The notes under the pieces were generated by a model that was not told the DNA's origin, searched no databases, and saw only the letters and a program-made list of their open reading frames with translations. From the NCBI GenBank assembly GCA_016871715.1, contig VHCO01000005.1, positions 1 through 64,000 on the forward strand: 64,000 nucleotides of DNA, written 5' to 3'. Made by a program: the position numbers and the translations under genes. This stretch comes from Verrucomicrobiota bacterium. Lineage in GTDB: Bacteria > Verrucomicrobiota > Verrucomicrobiia > Limisphaerales > J093. How positions within the stretch are numbered: the stretch's first letter is position 1; each line of letters starts with the position of its first letter. Positions 34,670 through 44,154 of the stretch are shown piece after piece.

Positions 34670-35544
34670 CCCATCGCCATTGCCGCCGTCGAGATTTCCA
34701 GCAGTTCGTTGGTGATCATCGACTGGCGCAGCTTGTTGTAGTCTAGGGTCAGATCCTTGATCAACTGCTGGGCATTGTCGGTGGCGTTCTTCATCGCCAC
34801 CATCCGGGCGCTGTGCTCGCTCGCTTTGGCCTCGAGCAAGACCTGGTAGACCCGGAAGTTGAGGTAGTGCGGCAACAGCGCTCCCAACACCGCCTCCGCG
34901 CCCGGCTCGAACAGAAACTCCGCGGCGCCCTTGGTCAGCGCGCCGTGGATCTCGTCCCCGCCGACATCGGTGCTGACCGCCGCGATCTCTCCCACGGGCA
35001 GGAACGACAAAGTCTGCGGCCGCTGCGTCAAGGTCGAGATGAAGTTGGTGAAGAGCAGGTCGACACCGGCCACCTGTTCGTTGAGGAACAAATCGCACGC
35101 GAACCGCGAGATGGCGCGTGCCTCGGCGTAAAGGGGAGTGTCCTTGTAAGTGAACTCAGCCGCCAGCTCGCGTTTGGTGCGGGCAACGAACTGGGCCGCC
35201 TTCCGCCCCGCCGTGATGAAGACCGTGGATTGGCGGTCGCACTGGGCCACTTCGCGCATGAGATTGGCATTGAGGGCGCCGCACAACCCCTTGTCCGAGC
35301 TGATCACGATCACCGCCCGCCGAGCGCCCTCTCGCTGCTCCATGAGCGGGTGGCTGAAATCCCCCACATGGTGCGTCACCTCGGCCAGGACCGAGTTCAT
35401 CAAAGCTGCGTACGGCCGGCCCGCCAGCGCGGCCTCCTGTGCCTTGCGCATCTTCGAGGCCGCCACCATCTGCATGGCCTTGGTGATCTGGGCCGTGTTC
35501 TTGACCGACCGGATCCGGCGTCGAATGTCGCGCGTGCTGGGCAT
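34666..35544 (-). CDS. atpG: F1F0 ATP synthase gamma subunit
   Basis: A 292-residue central-stalk subunit. The N-terminus 'STRDIRRRIRSVKNTAQITKAMQMVAASKM' is diagnostic, with 'SSDKGLCGALNANL' in the middle. The C-terminal helix has 'ARMVAMKNATDNAQQLIKDLTLDYNKLRQ'. It rotates inside the alpha3beta3 head. It is the last gene of the atp run here; atpD and atpC, which normally follow, are absent. Confidence 0.96.
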   Translation of the reverse strand: MPSTRDIRRRIRSVKNTAQITKAMQMVAASKMRKAQEAALAGRPYAALMNSVLAEVTHHVGDFSHPLMEQREGARRAVIVISSDKGLCGALNANLMREVAQCDRQSTVFITAGRKAAQFVARTKRELAAEFTYKDTPLYAEARAISRFACDLFLNEQVAGVDLLFTNFISTLTQRPQTLSFLPVGEIAAVSTDVGGDEIHGALTKGAAEFLFEPGAEAVLGALLPHYLNFRVYQVLLEAKASEHSARMVAMKNATDNAQQLIKDLTLDYNKLRQSMITNELLEISTAAMAMG

Positions 35545-35570
35545 GGGTCAAAAGGTCGACGCCACCGGGG

Positions 35571-37103
35571 CTAGCGGTAGGTCTGCTTGAACTCGGTCAA
35601 CGCCCCCTTCAACTCCGCGCTCAGGGCATCGTCCAGGGTCTTCTTGGCCTGGATCTGCTGCAATAAGGCCTCCTTCCGGCTCGCCAGGTAATCGGTGAGT
35701 TTGGCCTGGAAATCCTTGACCTTGTCCACCGCCACCTCGTCCAGGAAGCCGTTCTGCGCCCCCCACAGGACTGCCACCTGCACCTCGACCGGGATCGGGC
35801 TGTACTGCGATTGCTTGAACACCTCCACGATCCGTTTGCCGCGCTCCAGTTGCGCTTGCGTCTTGGCGTCCAGGTCCGAACCGAACTGCGCAAAGGCCGC
35901 TAACTCGCGAAACTGCGCTAACTCGAGCTTGATGCGGCCAGCCACCTGTTTCATCGCCTTCACCTGGGCGGCCGAACCCACCCGCGACACCGAGATGCCG
36001 ACCGAAATGGCCGGCCGAATGCCCTGGTAGAAAAGGTCCGTCTCGAGGAAGATCTGGCCGTCGGTGATCGAGATGACATTGGTGGGGATGTAGGCCGAGA
36101 CGTCGCCGGCCTGCGTCTCGATGATCGGCAGCGCGGTCAACGAGCCGTTCCCGTTCTTCTCGTTCAGCCGCGCCGCCCGCTCCAGCAGACGGCTGTGCAG
36201 GTAAAAGACATCCCCGGGGTACGCCTCGCGGCCCGATGGGCGCTTGAGCACAAGCGACACCTGCCGGTAAGCCACCGCGTGTTTCGACAGATCGTCATAG
36301 ATGATCAACGCATCCATGGCGTTGTCCATGAACCATTCCCCCATCGCGCAACCCGCAAAAGGCGCTAGGTACTGATTCGTGGCTGAGTCCGACGCCGCCG
36401 CCACCACGATGATCGTGTAGGGCATGGCCCCTTCGTCCTCGAGCACCTTGATGACGCGCGCGATGTTCGACTGCTTCTGCCCCACCGCGACGTAAATCGA
36501 GTAGAGCGGCCGGTACTCTGGGTCCCCAGCCGCCTCGGCCGCCTTGTTCAGCCGCGCGTTGTTGATGATGGTATCGACGCCCAGCGTGGTCTTGCCCGTC
36601 GACCGATCCCCAATGATCAGCTCGCGCTGGCCGCGCCCGATCGGAATCATGGCGTCGATGGCCATAATGCCCGTTTGGACCGGCTGGCTGACCGAACGGC
36701 GCTTGATGATGCCCGGCGCAATCTTCTCGACCGGGTAGAACGTCTGGGTGTCCACCGGGCCCTTCCCGTCCAGCGGCCGGCCTAAGGCGTCCACCACCCG
36801 CCCCAAGAGCGCCTTACCCGCGGGCACCTGCAACAGGCGCCCCGTGGTCCGCACCTCCTGCCCCTCCCGGACGCTGAGGTAGTCCCCGAGAATAATCGCC
36901 CCCACCTCCGTCTCCTCGAGGTTCAAGGCCAAACCCACCACGCCGTCGCCGAAATCGAGCATCTCGTTCAACATCGCGTCGGTCAGCCCCTCGATCTTGG
37001 CCACGCCATCGCCGATCTCGCGGACGATGCCGACATTCTCCTTGCGCACACCGGCCTTCACACCGGCGATTTGCGCTTCGATCTCTTGCAGTAACGTGCT
37101 CAT
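35571..37103 (-). CDS. atpA: F1F0 ATP synthase alpha subunit
   Basis: A 510-residue, full-length non-catalytic nucleotide-binding subunit. P-loop '[15 protein letters not shown]', the region '[20 protein letters not shown]', '[21 protein letters not shown]', and the signature '[17 protein letters not shown]' near residue 370. N-terminal '[26 protein letters not shown]' is the beta-barrel. It sits 36 bp downstream of atpH and 26 bp before atpG, all on the minus strand. Confidence 0.97.
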   Translation of the reverse strand: MSTLLQEIEAQIAGVKAGVRKENVGIVREIGDGVAKIEGLTDAMLNEMLDFGDGVVGLALNLEETEVGAIILGDYLSVREGQEVRTTGRLLQVPAGKALLGRVVDALGRPLDGKGPVDTQTFYPVEKIAPGIIKRRSVSQPVQTGIMAIDAMIPIGRGQRELIIGDRSTGKTTLGVDTIINNARLNKAAEAAGDPEYRPLYSIYVAVGQKQSNIARVIKVLEDEGAMPYTIIVVAAASDSATNQYLAPFAGCAMGEWFMDNAMDALIIYDDLSKHAVAYRQVSLVLKRPSGREAYPGDVFYLHSRLLERAARLNEKNGNGSLTALPIIETQAGDVSAYIPTNVISITDGQIFLETDLFYQGIRPAISVGISVSRVGSAAQVKAMKQVAGRIKLELAQFRELAAFAQFGSDLDAKTQAQLERGKRIVEVFKQSQYSPIPVEVQVAVLWGAQNGFLDEVAVDKVKDFQAKLTDYLASRKEALLQQIQAKKTLDDALSAELKGALTEFKQTYR

Positions 37104-37139
37104 ACGTGCTGGGACTGGCCACCGGGCGCCGCCCGATGG

Positions 37140-37532
37140 TCAAAAGCTCTCTTTAAGTCGAGCTAGCCGGGACTGGATGCTGCCGTCGTAGACATCGCTG
37201 CCCACGCGGACCCGCAGACCGCCCAGCAAAGCCGTGTTCTCGGCAAACGCCACCTCCAAACCCGCCCCGTAAAGGCGCCCCAAACGCGCCTGAACCTCCG
37301 TGCGCTGCGCCTCCGTCAACCGCACCGCGCTCTCGATCCGCGCAGCCCGCCGCTGAACGTCCAGCTTCACCAAGCGCTGGAAGTGCGTCAGGATCGCCAC
37401 GTGCCCGCGCGGGTGTTGGGCGATCACTTGCGCCACCGCCTGGCGGACCCGGCCGGCCTCGAGCAGGCCAGCCACTTGGCAGGCGCGGAACAAGGCCTTG
37501 GCTTCGCGGCGGGCCTGTTTCGAGATTCTCAT
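37140..37532 (-). CDS. atpH: F1F0 ATP synthase delta subunit (short form)
   Basis: A 130-residue OSCP/delta-like protein, versus about 180 usual. It keeps the C-terminal features: 'HFQRLVKLDVQRRAARIESA' and 'LLGGLRVRVGSDVYDGSIQSRLARLKESF', the delta tail that binds subunit b. The N-terminal helical bundle that contacts alpha is reduced to about 40 residues. The shortened form could be lineage-specific or could reflect loss of the start when a repeat entered the gap upstream (37547-37694). Position between atpF and atpA supports the call. Confidence 0.88.
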   Translation of the reverse strand: MRISKQARREAKALFRACQVAGLLEAGRVRQAVAQVIAQHPRGHVAILTHFQRLVKLDVQRRAARIESAVRLTEAQRTEVQARLGRLYGAGLEVAFAENTALLGGLRVRVGSDVYDGSIQSRLARLKESF

Positions 37533-37546
37533 GGGCAGGACGATAC

Positions 37547-37694
37547 GGATGAGAGCCAGGGATCGACTGCAGCTCGCTGGTGGGACGCGCAGTCCCCTGC
37601 GCCCCGCAAACCGCTCGGGACACAGGAGGTCGCGGCGCGCAGAGGACGGCGCGCCCGACCGCCGACATCTAGTCCGTCTCGGTGACTCATGAGT
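37547..37694. repeat. ~150-bp REPIN/MITE-like element, copy 2, inside the atp operon
   Basis: It lies between atpF and atpH. Inverted cores GACGCGCAGTCCCCTGCGCC (37583-37602) and GGCGCGCAGAGGACGGCGCGC (37634-37654). The ends are GGATGAGAGCCAGGGAT and CTCGGTGACTCATGAGT, matching copies 1 and 3. Confidence 0.8.
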
Positions 37695-37720
37695 AACGTT
37701 CGCACTGGGCCCCGGGCCCT

Positions 37721-38248
37721 CTAGGCGGCCAATTCGCGGTTCGTCTCTTCGATCAAGCGTTGGTGATCGTCCACGGTGAGGATCTTCCCGGTAACCTTGG
37801 CCGTGGTTTCCACCACCAGGCGGCCCACCTCGCGTCGGAGCTCGAGCTTCATCCGCGCCAGCTCCGCCTCGCTCGCCTCGCTCGCCTTGGCGATGATCTC
37901 GTTCGCGGCCGCCACGGCCTTTTGCGTCTCCTGCTCGAGGACACGCGCGGCCGCCGCGCGCGCCTCTTCGATCAACTTGTTGGCCTGGGCATTCGCCTGG
38001 TTCAGCGCCTCCTGTCGCGCCGCCTCCGTCCGCGCCAGCTCCGCCTGGATCTGAGCTGCCTTGTCCAGACTCTCCTGGATCCGCTGTCGGCGCTCCGCCA
38101 GCACCAGCAGGATCGGCTTATAGGCGAACCGGTGCAGCAAGAAGGCTACAATGCTGAAGCTGACGATCTGAGCGATCAGGTGCGGCCAATCGACCCCAAA
38201 GTCGAGCGCCGTGTCGCTGATCATGTTCGCGAACAGGACGTGCTGCAT
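37721..38248 (-). CDS. atpF: F1F0 ATP synthase b subunit
   Basis: A 175-residue peripheral-stalk subunit: one N-terminal membrane helix (about residues 20-40, 'LIAQIVSFSIVAFLLHRFAY' region) and then a long charged coiled coil ('RQRIQESLDKAAQIQAELARTEAARQEA'). It ends 'DDHQRLIEETNRELAA'. It links subunit a to delta and the F1 head. Only one b-type gene is seen (no b'). The distance to atpH (188 bp) is unusually long for this operon because of the repeat. Confidence 0.94.
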   Translation of the reverse strand: MQHVLFANMISDTALDFGVDWPHLIAQIVSFSIVAFLLHRFAYKPILLVLAERRQRIQESLDKAAQIQAELARTEAARQEALNQANAQANKLIEEARAAAARVLEQETQKAVAAANEIIAKASEASEAELARMKLELRREVGRLVVETTAKVTGKILTVDDHQRLIEETNRELAA

Positions 38249-38325
38249 AAAACTCGTGAGCGAGGCCGGGCCGGCGGAGCTTCCTCCACCGCGCCCGACC
38301 CCGGTTGATCGTTACCGGACCACGG

Positions 38326-38661
<336 letters not shown>

Positions 38662-39573
38662 TCATGCGTGCGCCTTTTCATGACCTTCTTCGTGGGTGCA
38701 GATCAACAAGGTGAATACCGCCGTCAAGAGCATGAACACCAACGCCTGCACCAACCCCACGAGCACCTCGAGAAAATAAAACGGTATCGGAATCAACCAC
38801 CCCAACGCCGGCACCAGCCGCGCCATCGACTCGAGCATGTTCTCCCCGGCAAAGATGTTCCCGTACAACCGAAAACTCAGTGAGACCGGCCGGAACAAAA
38901 TGGACACCACCTCGAGCAGGCCGACCGCGAAAAACACCACCACCATCAGCACCTTCAGCATACCCGCCGTCTCGCCTTTCGGCCCGAAGATATGCAGAAA
39001 GAACCCCCCCGGCCCGTTCGCCTGCAGCGCCCACACCACCCAGCAGGCGAAGAAAATCAACGCCATCGCCAGCGTCATGTTCATGTCCGCGTTACCCCCC
39101 CGCAACAGCGGCCGGCTAATGTGGTGCAAATGGCCTTCGCTGTCCGGCGTGCCCCAGCCGATCGTGCCCACACCCGGGATGAGCCCAAACCAGTTGGTGA
39201 ACAAGATGAAGATGAACACCGTGGCGAAAAACCAAAACGTCTTCTTCGCCAGCTCAGCACCGATGATGCCCTCCAGAAACTCGTAGAGGCTCTCGACCAG
39301 CCATTCCCAAAAGTTCTGCAGACCGTCCGGCACCGCCTTCAATTGCCGCGTCGCCGCCCGCGCCAACACGATCAGCCCCGCCGCCACCATCCAGGTCACC
39401 ACCATCGAGTTGGTGATAAACCCCCCCTCGCGACCCAGACCCACCGCGCTCTGCGGCAACCCCGCCGCCGCATGTCCGCCCCCGCCCGAGGGCGTCTCCG
39501 CCGCCCACCCGGCCCAGGCTAAGCCCAGCCACAGCAGACTCGCGCAGTACAGACTGAGACGCCGTTTCGTCAT
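38662..39573 (-). CDS. atpB: F1F0 ATP synthase a subunit
   Basis: A 303-residue membrane subunit forming the proton half-channels. The ATG at 39573 gives 'MTKRRLSLYCASLLWLGLAWAGWA', a signal-like first helix. The essential stator Arg is in 'LSFRLYGNIFAGENML'. Multiple membrane helices follow, with 'TFWFFATVFIFILFTNWFGLIPGVGTIGWG' and the C-terminal 'LVQALVFMLLTAVFTLL'. It is the first gene of the minus-strand operon; no atpI precedes it. It is divergent from the lipid kinase gene. Confidence 0.95.
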   Translation of the reverse strand: MTKRRLSLYCASLLWLGLAWAGWAAETPSGGGGHAAAGLPQSAVGLGREGGFITNSMVVTWMVAAGLIVLARAATRQLKAVPDGLQNFWEWLVESLYEFLEGIIGAELAKKTFWFFATVFIFILFTNWFGLIPGVGTIGWGTPDSEGHLHHISRPLLRGGNADMNMTLAMALIFFACWVVWALQANGPGGFFLHIFGPKGETAGMLKVLMVVVFFAVGLLEVVSILFRPVSLSFRLYGNIFAGENMLESMARLVPALGWLIPIPFYFLEVLVGLVQALVFMLLTAVFTLLICTHEEGHEKAHA

Positions 39574-39742
39574 GAAAAGAATGAGCCTTCGCGGGCAACC
39601 GATCCCCGGCCCAACACTGTCCAGCTTGGTCGAAGGCGGGCCGTACGTTGCCCAACCGCCTGCCTTTGCACAAGGGTTTTTTTGATACAGTTCCAGCTTC
39701 CCAGCCGCCTCCCACGGCGTACTTTCCTCCTCAGCAACGCCT

Positions 39743-40633
39743 ATGGCGACCTGCATCATCTTCAACCCCGTTGCGCGCGGCGACAAAGCCCGCCGCTTCG
39801 CCTCCGCCCTCGAACAGATGGCCCCGGGCTGCGCCCTCGAACCCACTTGCGGCCCCGGCAGTGCCACCGCTCTGGCCGCCGCCGCCGCCGCCGCCGGCCA
39901 CGACCCGATCGTCGCCGCCGGAGGAGACGGTACGGTGAACGAGGTCCTCAACGGCCTGGCCGTCGAGCCCACCGCCCTCGAGCGGGTGCGATTAGGGGTC
40001 TTGCCCTTAGGGACCGTCAACGTGTTCGCCCTCGAACTGGGCCTGCCCGCCGACCTCCGCCAAGCGATCGCCATCGTCCGCGCCGGACGCGAGACCCGCG
40101 TGGACTTGGCGGTCGCGGACTCCCTCGAGCAGGGAACACCGCGCCGGCGGTACTTCGTTCAGTTGGCAGGGGCCGGCTTGGATGCGCGGGCCATCGAATG
40201 CGTCCGGTGGGACTGGAAGAAGCGGGTCGGACCCCTGGCCTACATCGCTGCCGGCTGCCAGGCCTTGCGTGGACCGCAACCGCAGGTGATTGTCGAGAGC
40301 GACTCCCACCGTGCGGCGGGCAACCTCGTGCTGGTGGGCAACGGGCGGTTCTACGGGGGCCGGATCCCGATGTTCCGTGAAGCCGACCTACGGGACGGTT
40401 TGCTCGAGGTCAGGGTCTTTCCCCGGGCCGATCTGGTTGCCCTGGCGCGATTTGGCTGGCGTTGGTTGCTCCGCCGCGGCACCCCTGCGCCCCACGAGAC
40501 GTGCTTCCGCGCCAACCGGTTCACCCTGCGCTCGGATACCAAGCTGCCCTTCGAGGTCGACGGCGAGAACGTGGGGTGGCTACCCGCCACCTTTAGTGTC
40601 CAGCGCCAAGCCCTGCGCGTGCTCGTGCCCTGA
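39743..40633 (+). CDS. Diacylglycerol kinase-family lipid kinase (YegS/DgkB-like)
   Basis: A 296-residue soluble lipid kinase. 'CIIFNPVARGDKARRF' opens the domain, the catalytic 'VAAGGDGTVNEVLNGLA' holds the GGDGT nucleotide motif, and 'LGVLPLGTVNVFALELGLP' is the next conserved strand. A C-terminal beta-sandwich ends 'KLPFEVDGENVGWLPATFSV', with the D-G-E motif. It phosphorylates a lipid hydroxyl such as diacylglycerol or a long-chain base. It is transcribed away from the atp operon. Confidence 0.9.
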   Translation: MATCIIFNPVARGDKARRFASALEQMAPGCALEPTCGPGSATALAAAAAAAGHDPIVAAGGDGTVNEVLNGLAVEPTALERVRLGVLPLGTVNVFALELGLPADLRQAIAIVRAGRETRVDLAVADSLEQGTPRRRYFVQLAGAGLDARAIECVRWDWKKRVGPLAYIAAGCQALRGPQPQVIVESDSHRAAGNLVLVGNGRFYGGRIPMFREADLRDGLLEVRVFPRADLVALARFGWRWLLRRGTPAPHETCFRANRFTLRSDTKLPFEVDGENVGWLPATFSVQRQALRVLVP

Positions 40634-40913
40634 CCCTGCCCCAGTCCCCGGTGTCTGTTGTCAATTGTCAACTACAACAAATCTGTCAGAAAGAACTCAC
40701 AGAACTCCCCGGACCACGCTTCGAGAACCAGTCCGGCCACCCGGAACCGTCATCGTCATCGTCGTCGTCCTGCGTCCTGGTTCCGTAGTACCGCCGACGC
40801 CGGCGTACCGCCGGTTTTCTAACCGGCTCCCAGCGGCTGGTTTGTCGGTTCAGTTCTACGCGCTGCAGGGAAGCGGCGGGCTGGCGGGCAGCTCCGAGAC
40901 GAAGTTCCGACGC
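40634..40913. other. Intergenic, nothing recognised
   Basis: No gene, RNA or terminator is convincing. A short ATCGTCATCGTCGTCGTC run and CGCCGGCGTACCGCCGG-type palindromic sequence at 40795-40815 are the only structure seen. Confidence 0.4.
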
Positions 40914-41061
40914 GATGCACTGCACAGAACAGTCCGATGGTGGGGCGCGCAGTCCTCTGCGCGCCGCAAACCGATGTGGGCACTGGAGGCCGAGGCGGGC
41001 AGAGCGCAGAGGACTGCGCGCCCTGCTGCCGACATCTCGTCCATCTCGGTGACTCATGAGT
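40914..41061. repeat. ~150-bp REPIN/MITE-like element, copy 3
   Basis: Inverted cores GGGCGCGCAGTCCTCTGCGC (40943-40962) and GCGCAGAGGACTGCGCGCCC (41004-41023). The right end ATCTCGGTGACTCATGAGT (41043-41061) matches copy 2. The left end is less conserved. Confidence 0.78.
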
Positions 41062-41157
41062 GACTCCCCCCCGCAACTCGCCAGGTGCCTTGACTTCGCA
41101 GCTCATGGCGGCATGCTGCACCTCATCATCACCGACCTGACCAGGCAGCAGGAGCCG

Positions 41158-42435
41158 ATGCCGTACCGATACCGATACCATGAGGCATGTGTCTTGCTCG
41201 CATTGCTGGGGGTTGCGCTGGGGGCGGCGCCGCTGGGCGCCTCTGCGAAAGTCGTCTACGTAAGCGGTCAGCAAACCACCAACACCTCTCCCGACGGCTT
41301 GTCCTGGCAACGGCTTTTCCCGCCATCCAACCCGCGATCGAGACGACCGCAGAGGGGGACGAGGTCTGGGTAGCGAGCTCCACCTACTTCGGGAGACTGG
41401 CGGGCGGGGGCGTGCTCTGCTCGAATGCGTCTCCGGTGATTGCTCATAACACGTTCGTCGCCAATATGGCGACTGGGGCCGATACTGACCATGGTGGAGG
41501 TGCGATTTTCTGCTATGACAGTACGGCGCTGCTGCTGCGCAACCGATTCCCGGGGCATACGGCTACCGCGAGCGCCGGGGTTGGTGGGGCCGTCGCCTGC
41601 GTGGGCGGCTCGCCCGTGGTCGTCAGCAACCTGTTCGTGGACAACCTGGCTGGGATCGGGGGCGCGTTGCGCGCCCGCGCTAGCTCTCCGCGAGTTGCTT
41701 ACAACCGCCTAGTGAACAACCGCGCGCGGTTCGGCGGCGGGGCGATCAAGTTTGTCATCTCGTCAGGCGTCATCGAGAACAACTTGATTCGGACCAACTC
41801 TGCGGAGTCCAGCGGTGGAGGCATCACCTGCTGGCTCAGCTCGCCGCAGATCATGAACAACGCGATCCTGGGCAACGTGGGTGGTGTTGGCGGCGGCATC
41901 TACTGCACGCAATCGAGCGAGGCTCGGATCGTGAACAACACCCTGGCTTGGAACCACGCAACGAGAGTGGGGAAAGGAGGCAACCTCTACTCCGAAAGCG
42001 CGTCGGTGACGATCGCCAATAACCTGGTCGCTTTCGGGTCGTCGGGCATCGAGGGTGCTGGCCTGAGCCTGGTCAGCAATTGCGTATTCGGTAATAGCGC
42101 CCGTGATTTCGTCGGCTTCCCAGACCCCACGGGCACCCGCGGGAACATCTCGGTGGATCCGCGACTGCAAGCGACTTCTTCCTTCCCTGGTTTTCACCTG
42201 CTGCCGGATTCGCCCTGCCGCGATGCCGGCGACCTCACCATGATACAACCCACCTTGCAAGACCTGGACGGCCAACCGCGTTGGCTGGGCGCCAGCGTCG
42301 ACATCGGGGCTGACGAATCCAACGGGACGGTGATCGACTCGGCGCCGCCCACCATCCTGCGGGTCAGCCCCGCGGGCGATGACGGCAACGATGGGTCAAG
42401 CTGGGAGCAGTCGATGCGCAAGATGCAAGGCAAGG
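41158..42435 (+). pseudogene. Secreted right-handed beta-helix protein, frameshifted and truncated
   Basis: An ATG at 41158, preceded by AGGAG, starts a signal peptide ('ACVLLALLGVALGAAPLGASA') and then 'VVYVSGQQTTNTSPDGLSW'. At about 41310 the frame must shift by one base to continue 'ATAFPAIQPAIETTAEGDEVWV'; one missing G after TGG explains this. The body has repeated beta-helix turns ('VIAHNTFVANMA', 'VVVSNLFVDNLAGIGG', 'PRVAYNRLVNN', 'GVIENNLIRTNSA', 'PQIMNNAILGN', 'ARIVNNTLAWN'), ending 'CRDAGD...DIGADE'. A second module begins 'VSPAGDDGNDGSSWEQSMR' but breaks off near 42435. It is probably a surface protein or polysaccharide-binding relative. A base-call error is possible for the frameshift but not for the lost end. 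Confidence 0.72.
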
Positions 42436-42522
42436 GTCAACGCTGCTTTGCACCCCGGGGCAGTAGGCATTCACCGTTTCCGGTTTGGCAAACCCACCCC
42501 TTTCCGTCAGGCTGGGTGAGGC

Positions 42523-43296
42523 ATGCACTGGCCCAAGCTCAGTCGGCGCGCTTGGATGCGTGCGGCGTTCTGGTCGGCCCCAGCCCTCGCCCTCGCGGAT
42601 GCGTTGTGGTTGGAGCCTGGCTGGCTGAAGTTGCGGACATTGCCGCTGACTCGAGGCCCCGCCCGCACCCGGTTCGTCCACTTTACCGACCTGCATCACA
42701 AGGGCGACACCGACCTCCTGCAGGAGCTGGTGCGCGCCATCAACCGGTGGGCACCCGAGTTCGTCTGTTTCACGGGCGATCTCATCGAGGAAACGGAGTT
42801 CCTGGCGGAGGCTTTGGAGGCGTTGCGCGAGATCCAGGCCCCGCTCTACGGGGTACCGGGCAACCACGATTACTGGTGCCAGGCCGACTTCGCGGTCATC
42901 CACCGCGCCTTCGCCGCCACGGGTGGCGGTTGGCTTTTGGATCAAGCCGCCCTCGCTCCCGGTGGCCAGGTCAACCTCCTGGGCGCCTCGTGTCGGCGGC
43001 CATTCCACCTCGAACTCAGGCCCGCCTTGCTCAACGTGGCCTTGATCCATTACCCGGCCTGGGTGGTGAACCTCGGCTCGCGGCGGTTCGACCTTGTCCT
43101 CGCTGGGCATTCGCACGGCGGCCAAGTGCGACTGCCGTTGATCGGTCCGCTCGTCCTGCCCACAGGCGTCGACTCCTACGACCTTGGACTCTATCGAACC
43201 CCCGCCGGCCCCCTCTACGTCGGGGCCGGGGTGGGCTGGTTCTACCTGAACGTGCGGTTCCGCTGCCGGCCGGAAGTCACGCTGATCGAACTCTGA
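42523..43296 (+). CDS. Metallophosphoesterase (YaeI/LpxH-like) with Tat-like leader
   Basis: A 257-residue calcineurin-fold enzyme. The leader 'KLSRRAWMRAAFWSAPALALA' has a twin-Arg pair before a hydrophobic stretch, so export by Tat is likely. Metal motifs are complete: 'FTDLHHKGD' (DxH), 'VCFTGDLIEE' (GD), 'YGVPGNHDYW' (GNHD), 'NVALIHYPAW' and 'LVLAGHSHGGQVRLP' (GHxH). This type hydrolyses phosphodiesters or lipid pyrophosphates at the membrane. The preceding beta-helix remnant runs into its upstream sequence. Confidence 0.9.
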   Translation: MHWPKLSRRAWMRAAFWSAPALALADALWLEPGWLKLRTLPLTRGPARTRFVHFTDLHHKGDTDLLQELVRAINRWAPEFVCFTGDLIEETEFLAEALEALREIQAPLYGVPGNHDYWCQADFAVIHRAFAATGGGWLLDQAALAPGGQVNLLGASCRRPFHLELRPALLNVALIHYPAWVVNLGSRRFDLVLAGHSHGGQVRLPLIGPLVLPTGVDSYDLGLYRTPAGPLYVGAGVGWFYLNVRFRCRPEVTLIEL

Positions 43297-44154
43297 CGAA
43301 CTCTGAGGCGTAGGCGTTGTGTCAACGAATAATCTCCTGTCTAATTAGCGTATCGTATAGTCGTCCTGCTTCGGAAAACATGAAACTCGTTGCCAGCAGG
43401 TGGAATGGAGCGCGGGCATCTTGCCCGCGTTCGCGTTGGCAGCGTGTCAACAATCAACTGCCTGTCTAGCCATCGCCCAAATCCTTAGAGAGGTGGAGCG
43501 CGAGCGGTCCTCTCCGCCCAGCGGGTCTGACGACCGCGACTCGCGCCTCGCAAGGCGCCTGCCAGATCTCACCCAACACCGGCTGCGGCAAGTACTTCGC
43601 TAAGGTTTCGGGTAGCCAGAGCCAGTGAACGCGAAGGTCGAAGGTGAGCGTGAGTGACGATGCGAATGCGACCATGGACTCGACTTTGGAGGGAGTGGAG
43701 GGAGGGGAGAAGAGAAGAGAGGAGGGGTCCCGTCGGGTTGGGTTTGCCGGGATTGGCTTGCCGGGATTGACAAAGACGAGCAGCGCGACAGGATCGAAGT
43801 CGACGACCAAACGACCAACCACGACCCGGACCTGCGAGCTAGGAACCCCGCACCGACGCAGGCTGGGGTCGGGCGGGCCCGGGGCCAATGCTAGGGGCTA
43901 AGTGAGCCTGCAGCGGCAGGTTGTGCTGCCGCCGAGTGGCTCGGGGCTGCTGAGCCTGGTTCTGGGTCGCCCGGAACGGAACGGGGGCGGAGAGGCTGAG
44001 GGACAGGTCGAGAGGTCGAGTGGGAGCGGGTGATGGTGATGATGGTGATTGGTGGACGGCTTGCGCGGCTGATGAGCATCAGGGTGGGGTGGGGCAGGTG
44101 TCGCGGACAGCCGTCGGGATCGCAACAGGCGCATCACTTGACGCATCGTGCTTT
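43297..44154. other. Gene-poor stretch with REP palindrome
   Basis: 858 bp without a convincing gene. It contains an AT-richer patch (43320-43380) and a REP palindrome. A purine-rich, GGAGGG-type low-complexity region (43680-43740) and GGTGATGGTGATGATGGTGA repeats (44028-44050) follow. Open frames here on both strands are Pro/Arg- or Gly-rich and look like chance. Confidence 0.5.
43402..43429. repeat. REP-like palindrome, inverted relative to 350-376
   Basis: Arms CGCGGGCA (43411-43418) and TGCCCGCG (43422-43429), preceded by GGAATGGAG. It is the reverse complement of the unit inside the first RAYT gene. Confidence 0.75.

Noticed and set aside
37140-37532. atpH as a pseudogene
   Set aside because: It is short, but the C-terminal signature is intact and operon order is normal, so a functional short form is equally likely.
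42523-43313. Fusion of the beta-helix protein with downstream sequence
   Set aside because: The open frame over 42440-43313 is a shadow of the phosphoesterase gene, whose metal motifs are all in the other frame.
43466-43888. 140-codon minus-strand hypothetical gene
   Set aside because: Proline/serine-rich, no start context, no motif; overlaps purine-rich low-complexity DNA.
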